From Bacteroidota bacterium (GTDB lineage Bacteria > Bacteroidota > Rhodothermia > Rhodothermales > UBA10348), in NCBI GenBank assembly GCA_029262835.1, contig JAJCYQ010000050.1:22087-86086 (forward strand): 64,000 nucleotides of DNA, in the 5' to 3' direction. The notes beneath the pieces are model-generated. The model did no database searches. It saw only the letters and a program-made list of their open reading frames with translations, and was not told where the DNA came from. Shown here piece after piece: positions 36,755-46,309 of the stretch. Each line of letters opens with the position of its first letter. Position 1 is the first letter of the stretch. The position numbers and the translations under genes were made by a program.

Positions 36755-36983
36755 TCGACTGTTCGATGAAGGCGGCGACATTTCAGAATATCTGGGTGAG
36801 AGCAGGCTCTATTACGGACCCAAGGGCAGTGGCCATAAGTTTTGCCGTAAACTTGAAGTGTCCCTTAACCCGGCCATTTCGAACCGTCTTGAGCAGATGG
36901 CCAATGACCGGGGTTGTGCGCCTGAGGTACTCGTTGAGCGGTGGGTAAGGGAAAAGGTGAAAGAACCGAATACAGCCATTTGA
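36717..36983 (+). CDS. BrnA/CopG-type antitoxin
   Basis: 88 residues, overlapping the BrnT gene. The N-terminus (MKKPISIDAEELDRLFDEGGDISEYL) matches the antitoxin partners of DUF497 toxins. The C-terminal half (LEVSLNPAISNRLEQMANDRGCAPEVLVERWVREKV) has ribbon-helix-helix character. It should neutralise BrnT and autorepress. The name brnA is not used because family-level identity was judged by eye. Confidence 0.75.
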   Translation: MKKPISIDAEELDRLFDEGGDISEYLGESRLYYGPKGSGHKFCRKLEVSLNPAISNRLEQMANDRGCAPEVLVERWVREKVKEPNTAI

Positions 36984-37124
36984 AGGCGAGCGTAAGCTTG
37001 TCGGGCACACTCCGGAAGTACCGATTGTGACTTGACCGGAAGGACGTCGCAACCGGAACGCCCGCATGAGGTCGACGTTCGGAGCCCCTATGGATCATTT
37101 TATCCCGTTCGTAACGTCTCCCGA

Positions 37125-37709
37125 ATGTCTGCTACTGAATCCGTACTCGATGTAGATGCCCTGCTCGGCGGAAGCCGGCAGGAATTCGAAAAGCTGGTCG
37201 TCCAGGAATCGCCCCGTCTTTTCCGAGTCATTGTCCGCATGGTGGGCGATGACGACGAGGCACGATCCATCATGCAGGAAACGTTCCTGCAGGCCTACCA
37301 GCGTCTTGACACTTTCAGACGCGAATCAAAGCTGACAACATGGCTCTACGCCATTGGAATAAACCAGGCGCGTGCCGCGTTGCGCAAAGCAAAACGAACC
37401 AGCTCGCTGGACGACCAGGACGTGGAGCGCATGCAGCCCACCTTCACGAAGGGTATGTTCTCAGGTTCGGTCGATGCCTGGTCGCCGTTGCAGATGGCAG
37501 AACTCTCGGAGCGGAAACGCCTCGTGCACGATGCTATTTCAAAATTGCCACCCGATTACAAAGAAGTGGTTATTATGCGTGACATCGAACAGCTTTCAAC
37601 GGACGAAGTAGCCGAGGCACTCAACATCACAAACGGTGCCGTGCGGGTGCGCCTGCACCGTGCACGCCAGACACTCCGAGAACTTTTGGATTCGCACATC
37701 AGGGAATGA
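37125..37709 (+). CDS. ECF RNA polymerase sigma factor
   Basis: 194 residues from the ATG at 37125; a TTG at 37032 in the same frame lacks support. Sigma region 2 is visible (MQETFLQAYQRLDTFRRESKLTTWLYAIGINQARAALRK), as is region 4 with a helix-turn-helix (LPPDYKEVVIMRDIEQLSTDEVAEALNITNGAVRVRLHRARQTL). It is coupled by an ATGA overlap to a zinc-binding anti-sigma gene. The signal and the regulon are unknown; autoregulation is common for such pairs but was not shown here. Confidence 0.9.
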   Translation: MSATESVLDVDALLGGSRQEFEKLVVQESPRLFRVIVRMVGDDDEARSIMQETFLQAYQRLDTFRRESKLTTWLYAIGINQARAALRKAKRTSSLDDQDVERMQPTFTKGMFSGSVDAWSPLQMAELSERKRLVHDAISKLPPDYKEVVIMRDIEQLSTDEVAEALNITNGAVRVRLHRARQTLRELLDSHIRE

Positions 37710-37993
37710 GCATGTTACTCAAACGATTCATGATGAAGGTCGCAGGTCTCCCCTCCTGCGAGCAGGTCAACAGCTTTCTTGCACTCTACATGGATGACGA
37801 ACTGGCCGAGAAGGACAGAAGCGCATTCGAGCGGCACCTGCGCCGCTGCAAGAACTGTAGCGCCTACTTCTATCAGTACAGGACGACCGTCGAACTCGTC
37901 CAGCAGGAGCGCGAACATGATGTCGCTCTTCCCGATGAGCTGATTGAGCATACACTGGCGTTCCTGCGCCAGAGTGCCGCATACGCCGACTGA
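37706..37993 (+). CDS. Soluble zinc-binding anti-sigma factor
   Basis: 95 residues with the HX3CX2C zinc-binding core (RHLRRCKNCSAYFYQY) of the anti-sigma domain. An upstream Cys (LPSCEQVNSFLALYMDDEL) completes the site. No transmembrane helix follows, so this is a cytoplasmic anti-sigma of the small ZAS type, perhaps redox or metal responsive. Start ATG overlaps the sigma stop (ATGA), and the next gene begins directly at its stop. Confidence 0.85.
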   Translation: MSMLLKRFMMKVAGLPSCEQVNSFLALYMDDELAEKDRSAFERHLRRCKNCSAYFYQYRTTVELVQQEREHDVALPDELIEHTLAFLRQSAAYAD

Positions 37994-38722
37994 TTGTCCG
38001 CACTCGTTGTCATACCCACATTCAACGAGGCGGAGAACATCACGGGCATTGTCCGTGCCGTTCTGGCTCTTGAACCGCAATTCGACGTGCTCGTCGTGGA
38101 CGACGGCAGCCCCGACGGGACCGGCGACCTGGTTGAGGAACTGGCTCGTGAGATTTCCGCCGCCCCCAGGATTCATCTCCTGCGACGCGCGGGAAAGCTC
38201 GGGCTCGGGACGGCCTACCTCGAAGGCTTTCGTTTTGCGCTCGCGCACGGTTACGACGCCGTCTGCGAAATGGATGCCGACTGGTCCCACAACCCTGAAG
38301 ACCTGCCCGAGCTGCTGGCACCTGTTGAGTCGGGCGCTGCCGATCTCGTCATTGGATCGCGCTATATCGGCGGTGTGCGTATCATGAACTGGCCACTCAG
38401 CCGCCTCATTCTGTCGTGGTCGGCGGGCGTCTATACGCGCGCCATCACGGGATTGCCCGTAAGCGACGTCACCGCCGGTTTCAAGTGCATACATCGCCGC
38501 GTACTCGAAACGCTGGACCTCGACCGGATCCGCTCGAACGGCTATTCTTTTCAGATCGAGGTCAACTACCGGGCGTGGACGGCCGGTTACAGGCTCCACG
38601 AAGTACCCATCGTCTTCACGGAGCGCACCGAAGGCACGTCAAAAATGAGCAAAGGCATTGTGCGCGAAGCGGCGTGGAAGGTGTGGGAGCTTCGACTGCG
38701 GCACATCCTGCGCAGGTTGTAG
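37994..38722 (+). CDS. Polyprenol monophosphomannose synthase (GT2)
   Basis: 242 residues beginning at a TTG that abuts the anti-sigma stop; the sequence [18 protein letters not shown] is a normal GT2 start. Motifs are [41 protein letters not shown] and a C-terminal [13 protein letters not shown], the classic pattern of dolichol/polyprenol-phosphate mannosyltransferases (Dpm1/Ppm1). It would make polyprenyl-phosphate-mannose as a donor for protein or glycan mannosylation in the envelope. No C-terminal membrane anchor is visible. Position in the sigma/anti-sigma operon suggests control by that regulator. Confidence 0.87.
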   Translation: MSALVVIPTFNEAENITGIVRAVLALEPQFDVLVVDDGSPDGTGDLVEELAREISAAPRIHLLRRAGKLGLGTAYLEGFRFALAHGYDAVCEMDADWSHNPEDLPELLAPVESGAADLVIGSRYIGGVRIMNWPLSRLILSWSAGVYTRAITGLPVSDVTAGFKCIHRRVLETLDLDRIRSNGYSFQIEVNYRAWTAGYRLHEVPIVFTERTEGTSKMSKGIVREAAWKVWELRLRHILRRL

Positions 38723-38850
38723 TGCCGTGCCCTACACCGACAACGCGGCGCACTTCGTATACTCCGGCATACCTGTTTTTCATGGACCGCCGCCGATGGT
38801 GGCCCATTCCGTTACCGCAGCCACCGGCTGCCCGAACCAGACACGACACG

Positions 38851-40092
38851 ATGTACGACAACCTCAAAACCCCCTCGGCCGGCGCATCCATCCGCATGGA
38901 AAATGGAACGCTGACGGTACCCGACAACCCGATTATTCCATTCATTGAAGGCGACGGGACGGGCCCTGATATCTGGCGCGCCGCGCAGCATGTGTTCGAT
39001 GCGGCCGTCGAGAAGGCCTACCGCGGCACGCGCAAAATCGAGTGGTTCGAGGTCTACGCCGGCGAAAAAGCCAACGAGACTTTCGGCGAGTGGCTGCCGG
39101 AAGATACCCTCACGGCCATCCGGAACCACCTGGTCTCCATCAAGGGACCGCTTACAACGCCCGTTGGCGGCGGAATCCGCTCGCTCAATGTGGCGCTCCG
39201 CCAGAAGCTGGACCTCTACGCCTGCGTGCGCCCTGTGCAGTATTTCCAGGGGGTACCGAGCCCGGTCAAGAATCCGTCGGAAGTCGACATGATCATTTTC
39301 CGCGAAAACTCGGAAGACATCTACGCCGGCATTGAATTCCAGGCGGGTACAGAGAAGGCGGAGCGGTTCGCAGCCCTCATGAAAGATGCGTTCGGCGAGG
39401 AGTTCGACAAGGTCCGCTTCCCGGCCACGAGTGGCTTCGGCATCAAGCCGATTTCGGAGGAGGGCACGAAGCGCCTGGTACGCGCGGCCATCAAGTACGC
39501 GATCGACGAGAAGAAGCCGAGCGTCACGCTTGTGCACAAGGGTAACATCATGAAGTATACCGAGGGCGCATTTCGCGACTGGGGATACGAACTGGCGAAG
39601 GAGGAATTCGGCGCCGAGGAGATGGACGGTGGTCCGTGGTGCAAGCTCCCGAATGGCATTGTCATCAAGGATGTGATTGCCGATGCGTTCCTGCAGCAGA
39701 TTCTGACGCGCCCGGGCGAGTACGGCGTGATTGCCACGATGAACCTGAATGGCGATTACATTTCCGATGCGCTCGCCGCGCAGGTGGGCGGTATTGGAAT
39801 TGCGCCGGGCGCAAACATCAACTACGACACGGGGCTCTCGATTTTCGAGGCCACGCACGGCACGGCGCCCAAGTATGCGGGCCAGGACAAGGTCAATCCG
39901 GGGTCGCTCATCCTCTCGGGCGAAATGATGTTCCGGTTCATGGGCTGGAACGAGGCCGCCGACCTGATTGTGTCAAGCCTGGAAAAAACGATTTCCCAGA
40001 AGCGCGTGACATACGATTTCGAGCGACTCATGGAGGGCGCGACGCTCCTCAAGTGCAGCGAGTTCGGCGAAGCGATGGCTGGTAATATGTAG
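38851..40092 (+). CDS. icd: Isocitrate dehydrogenase (NADP type)
   Basis: 413 residues (E. coli Icd is 416). It contains the substrate-site serine in [14 protein letters not shown] and the cofactor region [30 protein letters not shown]. It oxidises isocitrate to 2-oxoglutarate in the TCA cycle. The ATG at 38851 gives [14 protein letters not shown] and a good match in length. The frame is open back to 38416, but that part lies opposite or across the mannosyltransferase in another frame and is rejected. 86 bp separate it from the convergent gene. Confidence 0.95.
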   Translation: MYDNLKTPSAGASIRMENGTLTVPDNPIIPFIEGDGTGPDIWRAAQHVFDAAVEKAYRGTRKIEWFEVYAGEKANETFGEWLPEDTLTAIRNHLVSIKGPLTTPVGGGIRSLNVALRQKLDLYACVRPVQYFQGVPSPVKNPSEVDMIIFRENSEDIYAGIEFQAGTEKAERFAALMKDAFGEEFDKVRFPATSGFGIKPISEEGTKRLVRAAIKYAIDEKKPSVTLVHKGNIMKYTEGAFRDWGYELAKEEFGAEEMDGGPWCKLPNGIVIKDVIADAFLQQILTRPGEYGVIATMNLNGDYISDALAAQVGGIGIAPGANINYDTGLSIFEATHGTAPKYAGQDKVNPGSLILSGEMMFRFMGWNEAADLIVSSLEKTISQKRVTYDFERLMEGATLLKCSEFGEAMAGNM

Positions 40093-40178
40093 ACGGCGCG
40101 GGCCAAGGCGGTTCGGCGCGGCTTGGGCTGGTTCAGTAGTGGAATGTTCAGGCGGCGCCGGGCGGGTTCAGCCTGGGC

Positions 40179-41321
<1,143 letters not shown>

Positions 41322-41366
41322 GGGTCGCGTTGGGTGCCGTTCTGCGCCGTAGGGGGCGCCTCGTCA

Positions 41367-41606
41367 TTACTTGCGGAGTTCTTCGCGGAGGGCTTCCTCT
41401 TCTTCATCGAGCGCAGGCCGCACGATTGAGACGCCGCGCACCTGCAGATACTCCCTCAGCGCGGAGTCGAGCACTTCCTCGGCCGAGATGAGCGCGTCAT
41501 CGCCGGGCTTGAGCTCGATGCTGCGCGAGGACATCCTGATGGTCACGGAGTGGGGATTGGTGTTCTTGATGAGCATTCCCTTCCGCTTGCGTGCTGCCGT
41601 ATTCAT
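41367..41606 (-). CDS. Small conserved-looking protein, 79 residues
   Basis: From the ATG at 41606 (the open frame runs to 41669). The first part is basic (MNTAARKRKG), then beta-like sequence (MLIKNTNPHSVTIRMSSRSIELKPGDDALISAEEVLDSAL), and an acidic C-terminus (DEEEEALREELRK). I do not recognise the family. It lies 45 bp upstream of the DUF3524 glycosyltransferase on the same strand, so it may be co-transcribed. Confidence 0.6.
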   Translation of the reverse strand: MNTAARKRKGMLIKNTNPHSVTIRMSSRSIELKPGDDALISAEEVLDSALREYLQVRGVSIVRPALDEEEEALREELRK

Positions 41607-41811
41607 GTACGTGACTGTCTGATTATTGAGCCATAATACGGCACAGGAGGTCACGGTTTCGTGCGCCACGTGTCAATTGACGGTCAAGGCCGTGGGCCGC
41701 GCGCGGGACGGATCGCCCGGTCGCGGACTGCCCGGTCGCGGGGGCGCACGCCTCGGATAGTAGCAAATAAACAAGAACACGCACGGCAGTGGCAGAGGAC
41801 GCCCGCCAGAT

Positions 41812-43017
41812 ATGGGAAATACTTTTGGAGACGCTATGGGACATCGTATAGGAGATCCTTCGGGAGATGCGAGGCCCTCCGGCCACCCGGCCGCCGAGAT
41901 CGTAGGATCCGGCCGCTCGGGTGCGGGCACCGCTCTTCGACTGCTCGCCGGACTTGTGGCGTCCGCCGCCGACCTCGTTGTGCCCCCGCGCTGCGTACAC
42001 TGCAAATCCCTCCTGGTCCAGACTCCCGGGCCGGTTACGCCTGCAATACCGCGACCTGCTCCGCCTGCAATACCGCGACCTGCTGCCATGAACGCCGGAG
42101 GCGCCTACGATATGCCAGACGCGCACGGTGCCGTATTAAATTCGTTTTTTTCTGTTTTTAGCAAATTATATTCGGTTTATTTCAGTGAAAACGCATTTTA
42201 TTCGACAATCGACTCGGCATTGTGCGGCGCGTGCCAATACCGCCTGGCCGCCAGCGAAATTCCGGTCTGGGAGATGCCATTTGCCATAGAAGCCTGGCCC
42301 CTCGCGGTGCGTTGGGTATTTTCGGATCAGTCTCCCATTCGCAGTGTGCACCACGCATTCAAGTACGAAGGGCGCCCCGAGCTGGCCGATCTGCTGATTG
42401 CGGGCCTGCTCCCGGCCCTCGTCCGAATTCTCCAGCAGGCCAGCCCAGACGTGTCGGGCAAGACGGGCGAGGCGAATGAGGCGGGCGCAGCAGACGAGAC
42501 ACACACGTTCCCGAGTGCCGTAATTGTGCCGGTCCCCTCTCATCGCCTTCGCATCCTGGAACGCGGCTACTGCCAGGCCGCCGTGCTGGCGGGGCGTGCC
42601 GCCCGGCACCTCGGGTGCCGGGCGGCTCCCGGCGCGCTCGCGCGCCGGGAGCATGCCGGGTCGCAGACCCGGCTGCACGCCCGCCAGCGCCTCGAAAACG
42701 TACATGCTGCCTTTGAAGTCCGGGATACCCCCGACGGCGACCCGATCATCATCCTCGACGACGTCATCACCACTGGCGCCACACTTCATGCCTGCGCCAC
42801 GCGCCTCGAAGCCGCCATTCAGGCCCGCTCCGCCCACGCTGGTTCCGCCCAACAAGCCAATTCCGCCCAACAAGCCAGTTCCGCCAAACACGCCCGTTCC
42901 GTCCAACACACCCGCCAGCATCTTCGCCCGTCGATTCTGCTCGCCGCACCAGCCCTCAGGCCGCCCCTTCCGATTGGCCGCACCATCCACATGGACGGAT
43001 CCACAGAAGCACATTGA
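41812..43017 (+). CDS. comF: ComF-family phosphoribosyltransferase with a split zinc finger and repeat-rich tail
   Basis: 401 residues. The ComF zinc-finger cysteines are split: PPRCVHCKSL (C61, C64) and LCGAC (C138, C141) lie 73 residues apart instead of about 15. The PRTase domain follows, with VPVPSHRLRILERGYCQA and PRPP loop IIILDDVITTGAT (about 313-325). The insert contains two 24-bp repeats and an AT-rich 72-bp stretch. A C-terminal tail (about 335-400) is Ala/Gln/His/Ser repeats. ComF proteins aid DNA uptake during competence in some bacteria; whether that holds here is not known. It may be an altered or declining gene, but the frame is intact. Confidence 0.8.
   Translation: MGNTFGDAMGHRIGDPSGDARPSGHPAAEIVGSGRSGAGTALRLLAGLVASAADLVVPPRCVHCKSLLVQTPGPVTPAIPRPAPPAIPRPAAMNAGGAYDMPDAHGAVLNSFFSVFSKLYSVYFSENAFYSTIDSALCGACQYRLAASEIPVWEMPFAIEAWPLAVRWVFSDQSPIRSVHHAFKYEGRPELADLLIAGLLPALVRILQQASPDVSGKTGEANEAGAADETHTFPSAVIVPVPSHRLRILERGYCQAAVLAGRAARHLGCRAAPGALARREHAGSQTRLHARQRLENVHAAFEVRDTPDGDPIIILDDVITTGATLHACATRLEAAIQARSAHAGSAQQANSAQQASSAKHARSVQHTRQHLRPSILLAAPALRPPLPIGRTIHMDGSTEAH
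42040..42087. repeat. Duplicated 24-bp unit in the ComF finger insert
   Basis: CCTGCAATACCGCGACCTGC begins both 42040-42063 and 42064-42087; the units differ only at their last bases. Encodes PAIPRPA-type repeats. Confidence 0.85.
42598..42673. repeat. Three consecutive perfect hairpins inside comF
   Basis: Stems are GCCGCCCGGCACC / GGTGCCGGGCGGC (42598-42610 and 42614-42626), CTCCCGGCGCG / CGCGCCGGGAG (42626-42636 and 42641-42651), and GCCGGGTC / GACCCGGC (42655-42662 and 42666-42673), with 3-4 nt loops. They are within coding sequence between the PRTase motifs. Confidence 0.9.
42843..42914. repeat. Four 18-bp repeats in the comF 3' region
   Basis: TTCCGCCCAACAAGCCAA type units at 42843-42860, 42861-42878, 42879-42896 and 42897-42914, progressively diverged. 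They encode SAQQAN-type repeats of the C-terminal tail. Confidence 0.85.
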
Positions 43018-43057
43018 AGAACCAGCGTGTCTGGCGGGCGGGCTGACTGTCTGGCAG

Positions 43058-43230
43058 TTGAAAGCTGAGCCTGTATAAATCGAAACAGTAACACCATTGC
43101 GTTGGGAGGGGTGGACCAAAGAAGCAGGCTCATCCTTCATACTTTGAAACCTGAGCCTGCGTCTTTGGCGAAGCGTGTCTTAACCGCGTATATCACTTGC
43201 CGAGATTTTGAAAGCTCATCTTGCTTCTCC
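43058..43230. repeat. Dispersed hairpin repeat, copy B
   Basis: Related to 3861-4030 (see copy A). It begins TTGAAAGCTGAGCCTG, carries the shared 37-nt hairpin core at 43124-43160, then ATATCACTTGCCG, and ends around GAAAGCTCATCTTGC. Like copy A it lies between two convergent gene ends (comF and the ABC ATPase). From 43231 to 43361 I see only a purine-rich, CAGACAAAACAGG-like stretch on the + strand and no gene. Confidence 0.7.
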
Positions 43231-43361
43231 GACAGACGGGGCAGCAGCAAGTAAGACAGGGCAGCGTCAAGCCGGATCAGGCGGCCACATCATGCCAGAT
43301 CCAGACAAAACAGGACAAGACAAGACCACACGAGACCAGACCGAGCCCGCTGCCGCGGACG

Positions 43362-44183
43362 TCACGCCAATTCCAGGCGATCGGCGCAGAGCGCGGCTTC
43401 GGCGGCGACATTCGTTGCCAGCACGACCATGCCGCCGCGGGCGAGTTGGTTTTCCATGGCGCGGTGGACGACGGCGTGGCCTGCGGCGTCGAGCGTCACC
43501 GTCGGCTCATCGAGCAGGAGCAGCTCGGGCTCCGGGAGCAGCGCGCAGGCCAGCTTCATGCGCTGCACCATCCCTGAGGAGAACGTGGCGACGGGGTCAT
43601 CGGCCCGCGCCGTCAGCCCCACCGCCTCAAGCAGCGCAACCGCTCTTTCGGGCCCTCCGGCAAGCCGTCGGGCCCGCCCAATGAAATCCAGATTTTCCCG
43701 CGCCGAGAGCCCACCATAAACACTCATGTAGGGCGCCACGAACCCGCAGTGGAGCGGCATCAGCGCCTTTTCAATCGGTGGGGAAAGCAGGTCCGGGTCC
43801 ACGGCCACCGGGGGGCCGTCTGCAAGAAGCCCCGAATCTGACGAACCAGAATCAAAACCAGGGCCCAGCGAGCCCAAACCAGAGCCCACCACACCGAAAG
43901 CAGAACCCGAACCAGTGCCCACCGCACCGGAACCCGAACCAGAACCCGGCACAGTCCGAACGCGCAGCTCGACGTGGCCGCGACTCGGCGCCAGAAGACC
44001 CGCGAGAATGCGAAGCAGGGTCGATTTGCCCGATCCGTTCGCGCCCGTAACGGCCAGCGATTGTCCGCTCTCGAGGTGAAAGGACAGCTCCCTGAAAAGA
44101 ATGCGCGGACCGAACCGATGGCCGACCTGCGCTGCATCCAGCGTGCAATTACCAGTCGTCGTGTTATCGCTACCCATCGTCAT
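43362..44183 (-). CDS. ABC transporter ATP-binding protein with a Gly/Ser insertion
   Basis: 273 residues from the ATG at 44183, preceded by GGAG. Walker A is GANGSGKST (47-55), the signature is FSSGMVQRMK (201-210) and Walker B LLLLDEP (221-227). The usual H-loop His is Asn (VLATN, N258). A Gly/Ser-rich insertion at about 79-128 separates the Walker A half from the Q-loop region, which reads CGFVAPYMSVYGGLSARENL. CcmA-type or generic Bacteroidota ABC-2 exporter ATPases are candidates. No permease gene is adjacent. It overlaps the TPR gene upstream by 14 bp. The longer frame to 44327 is rejected. Confidence 0.75.
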   Translation of the reverse strand: MTMGSDNTTTGNCTLDAAQVGHRFGPRILFRELSFHLESGQSLAVTGANGSGKSTLLRILAGLLAPSRGHVELRVRTVPGSGSGSGAVGTGSGSAFGVVGSGLGSLGPGFDSGSSDSGLLADGPPVAVDPDLLSPPIEKALMPLHCGFVAPYMSVYGGLSARENLDFIGRARRLAGGPERAVALLEAVGLTARADDPVATFSSGMVQRMKLACALLPEPELLLLDEPTVTLDAAGHAVVHRAMENQLARGGMVVLATNVAAEAALCADRLELA

Positions 44184-44973
44184 TTTCCAACTCCTGAAGC
44201 AGACGCGCCGCCTGGGCCTGCTGCCGGAGTTCCTCTGTGTTGATCGGCGTGAGGCTCGTGGCGCGGCCCAGGTGGTAGCGCGCCATGGGCATGTCGTCCA
44301 CGGCGAGATAGGTAACGGCCAGTTCATAGTGCGTCATGACGAGCGTCGGATCCAGTTCGAGCGCCGTGCGGAGCTCCTTCAGCGCCTTGTCGAGGCCACC
44401 CTCAGGCAGCCCTCCATAGAATGTGTTGGCAAACGTTCGCTGGATCCAGTTCAGATCGCCCACCTCGCGGTAGAAAATGCCCAGCGCAAGATGCGCGTAG
44501 GCATAGTTCGGATCCCGGCGAATGGCCTGTTTGGCAAACTCTTCGACCTCACGGCCGAGCCTTACCTTGTCCCGCCCGTCTTCGGTCTGGGCAAGCGTAC
44601 CCCACGTAACGGCCAGCTGGAACCACGATTCCGGACGATCCGGGTGCAACCGCCGGAGGCGCTCGGCATAGTCGACGCTCGCTTCCATGAGCGGCCGGGC
44701 CGCTTTGGCCCCTTCCTCTGCCAGGATATCTTTGGCAAGGTCACCGGCCGTGCGGGAAAGCCTGTAGAGCAGCTCGAAATCCGTCGAGTCACGCTCGTAC
44801 AATTCCTCGTAGATCTCAAGCGCCCCGGCGTTGTCAAACGCCGCATACAGAGAGTCGGCCTGCGCGAGCGGAGTATCGTCCTGCGCGGCCGCTACGGGAG
44901 CCCATACCGGGGCCAGTAACGACATAGCGCCGACACAAAGCCACAGAATCCGTATGTTGAAGACGACTTTCAA
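44170..44973 (-). CDS. Exported TPR-repeat protein
   Basis: About 267 residues from a TTG at 44973 that gives a signal peptide (KVVFNIRILWLCVGAMSLLAPVWAPVAAAQ). Several tetratricopeptide-like helix pairs follow (AQADSLYAAFDNAGALEIYEEL; PNYAYAHLALGIFYREVGDL; DPTLVMTHYELAVTYLAVDDMPMARYHL). Likely a periplasmic or envelope scaffold protein. An ATG at 44925 would leave too short a signal sequence. It overlaps the ABC ATPase gene and starts only 19 bp from the divergent egtB start. Confidence 0.7.
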   Translation of the reverse strand: MKVVFNIRILWLCVGAMSLLAPVWAPVAAAQDDTPLAQADSLYAAFDNAGALEIYEELYERDSTDFELLYRLSRTAGDLAKDILAEEGAKAARPLMEASVDYAERLRRLHPDRPESWFQLAVTWGTLAQTEDGRDKVRLGREVEEFAKQAIRRDPNYAYAHLALGIFYREVGDLNWIQRTFANTFYGGLPEGGLDKALKELRTALELDPTLVMTHYELAVTYLAVDDMPMARYHLGRATSLTPINTEELRQQAQAARLLQELENDDG

Positions 44974-44992
44974 TCGTATACCCAAAAAGTTG

Positions 44993-46273
44993 ATGCAGGC
45001 CGAGACGACTCCAGCACCGCACGAAAAACTGGCCATTCTGGCCGAAAAATATACGCGGGTACGTCGCCAGACCGAGGCGCTGTGCCGTCCGCTCAAGACC
45101 GAGGACTACGTAATCCAGTCCATGGAAGACGTCTCGCCCACGAAGTGGCATCTTGCCCACACAACCTGGTTCTTTGAAACGTTTGTGCTGGCAAAATACG
45201 ACACAGCGTACGAGCCGCTTAACCCCGACTACGCGTATCTGTTCAATTCATACTACGTCCAGGCGGGAGATCGCTTTTCCAGGCCCCACCGGGGGTTGCT
45301 CTCACGACCCGGCGTAGATGAGGTGTATGCCTACCGGGCCTACGTGGACGAGCGCATGCAGCAGTTTCTCGATGCTGCGGACGAATCGCTCGCGCCGGAG
45401 GTCCTTGATGTGCTCGAGATCGGACTCAATCACGAACAGCAGCACCAGGAACTGCTCATGACCGACGTGAAGCACGTCCTTTCGGTCAATCCGCTTTACC
45501 CGGCCTATGACCCGGACACGGTGCTTCCAGCGTCGGAACCGCTCGACATGGACTGGGCAGACATTCCAGAGGGGATTGTTCATGCTGGATACGACGGCTC
45601 CGGCTTCAGTTACGACAATGAGGGCCCAGCGCACCGCGTGTTTCTGGAGCCCTGCCAACTCGCGATCCGGCCCATCACGAACGCCGAGTATCTGGCCTTC
45701 GTTCAAGACGGTGCCTACCGGAATCCCGTGCTTTGGCTGTCAGAAGGATGGGCCACCATTGAACGTGAAGGCTGGAAGCACCCGCTCTACTGGAAGCCGA
45801 CCGATCACGGGTGGCAGGAATTCACCGCGGCCGGGCTTCGGGACATGGATCTGCATGCTCCCGCCACGCATCTGTCGTATTTCGAGGCCGATGCCTTCGT
45901 GCGATGGGCCGGCTGGCGGCTGCCGACTGAATTCGAGTGGGAGCACGCTGCCTCTGGACGTGCCCTTGATGGACATTATAGCGATGAACGCGTATTCCAT
46001 CCACAAATATCGTCCAAGTACGCGCCTGCCGGACCGTATCACAACCTGTTTGGGAGCGCGTGGGAGTGGACAAGCAGTCATTACTCCCCGTACCCGGGCT
46101 ACCGTGCTGCACCGGGCGCACTGGGAGAATACAATGGCAAGTTCATGTATAACCAATTCGTGCTCCGGGGTGGATCAGTAGCCACGCCATCGGACCATAT
46201 CCGAGCCACATACCGCAACTTTTTCCCAGGCTACGCGCGCTGGCAGTTCTCTGCCATCCGCCCTGCTCGCTGA
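44993..46273 (+). CDS. egtB: Ergothioneine sulfoxide synthase-type EgtB
   Basis: 426 residues from the ATG at 44993. The N-terminal DinB-like region carries the iron-binding histidines (H53 in PTKWHLAHTTWFFE; H147 and H151 in NHEQQHQELL). The C-terminal FGE-sulfatase (SUMF1-like) domain follows (AIRPITNAEYLAFV; RLPTEFEWEHAASGR; LFGSAWEWTSSHY; VLRGGSV). EgtB joins a thiol to N-alpha-trimethylhistidine using iron and oxygen. Directly followed by egtD after 36 bp. The frame open to 44831 is opposite the TPR gene and is rejected. Confidence 0.92.
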   Translation: MQAETTPAPHEKLAILAEKYTRVRRQTEALCRPLKTEDYVIQSMEDVSPTKWHLAHTTWFFETFVLAKYDTAYEPLNPDYAYLFNSYYVQAGDRFSRPHRGLLSRPGVDEVYAYRAYVDERMQQFLDAADESLAPEVLDVLEIGLNHEQQHQELLMTDVKHVLSVNPLYPAYDPDTVLPASEPLDMDWADIPEGIVHAGYDGSGFSYDNEGPAHRVFLEPCQLAIRPITNAEYLAFVQDGAYRNPVLWLSEGWATIEREGWKHPLYWKPTDHGWQEFTAAGLRDMDLHAPATHLSYFEADAFVRWAGWRLPTEFEWEHAASGRALDGHYSDERVFHPQISSKYAPAGPYHNLFGSAWEWTSSHYSPYPGYRAAPGALGEYNGKFMYNQFVLRGGSVATPSDHIRATYRNFFPGYARWQFSAIRPAR

Positions 46274-46309
46274 TCCTGCTTCCCAGTCCGACGCTGACTC
46301 TGATTTCCC

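Noticed and set aside
38416..38850. N-terminal extension of icd to 38416
   Set aside because: Overlaps the mannosyltransferase in another frame; the normal Icd length starts at 38851.
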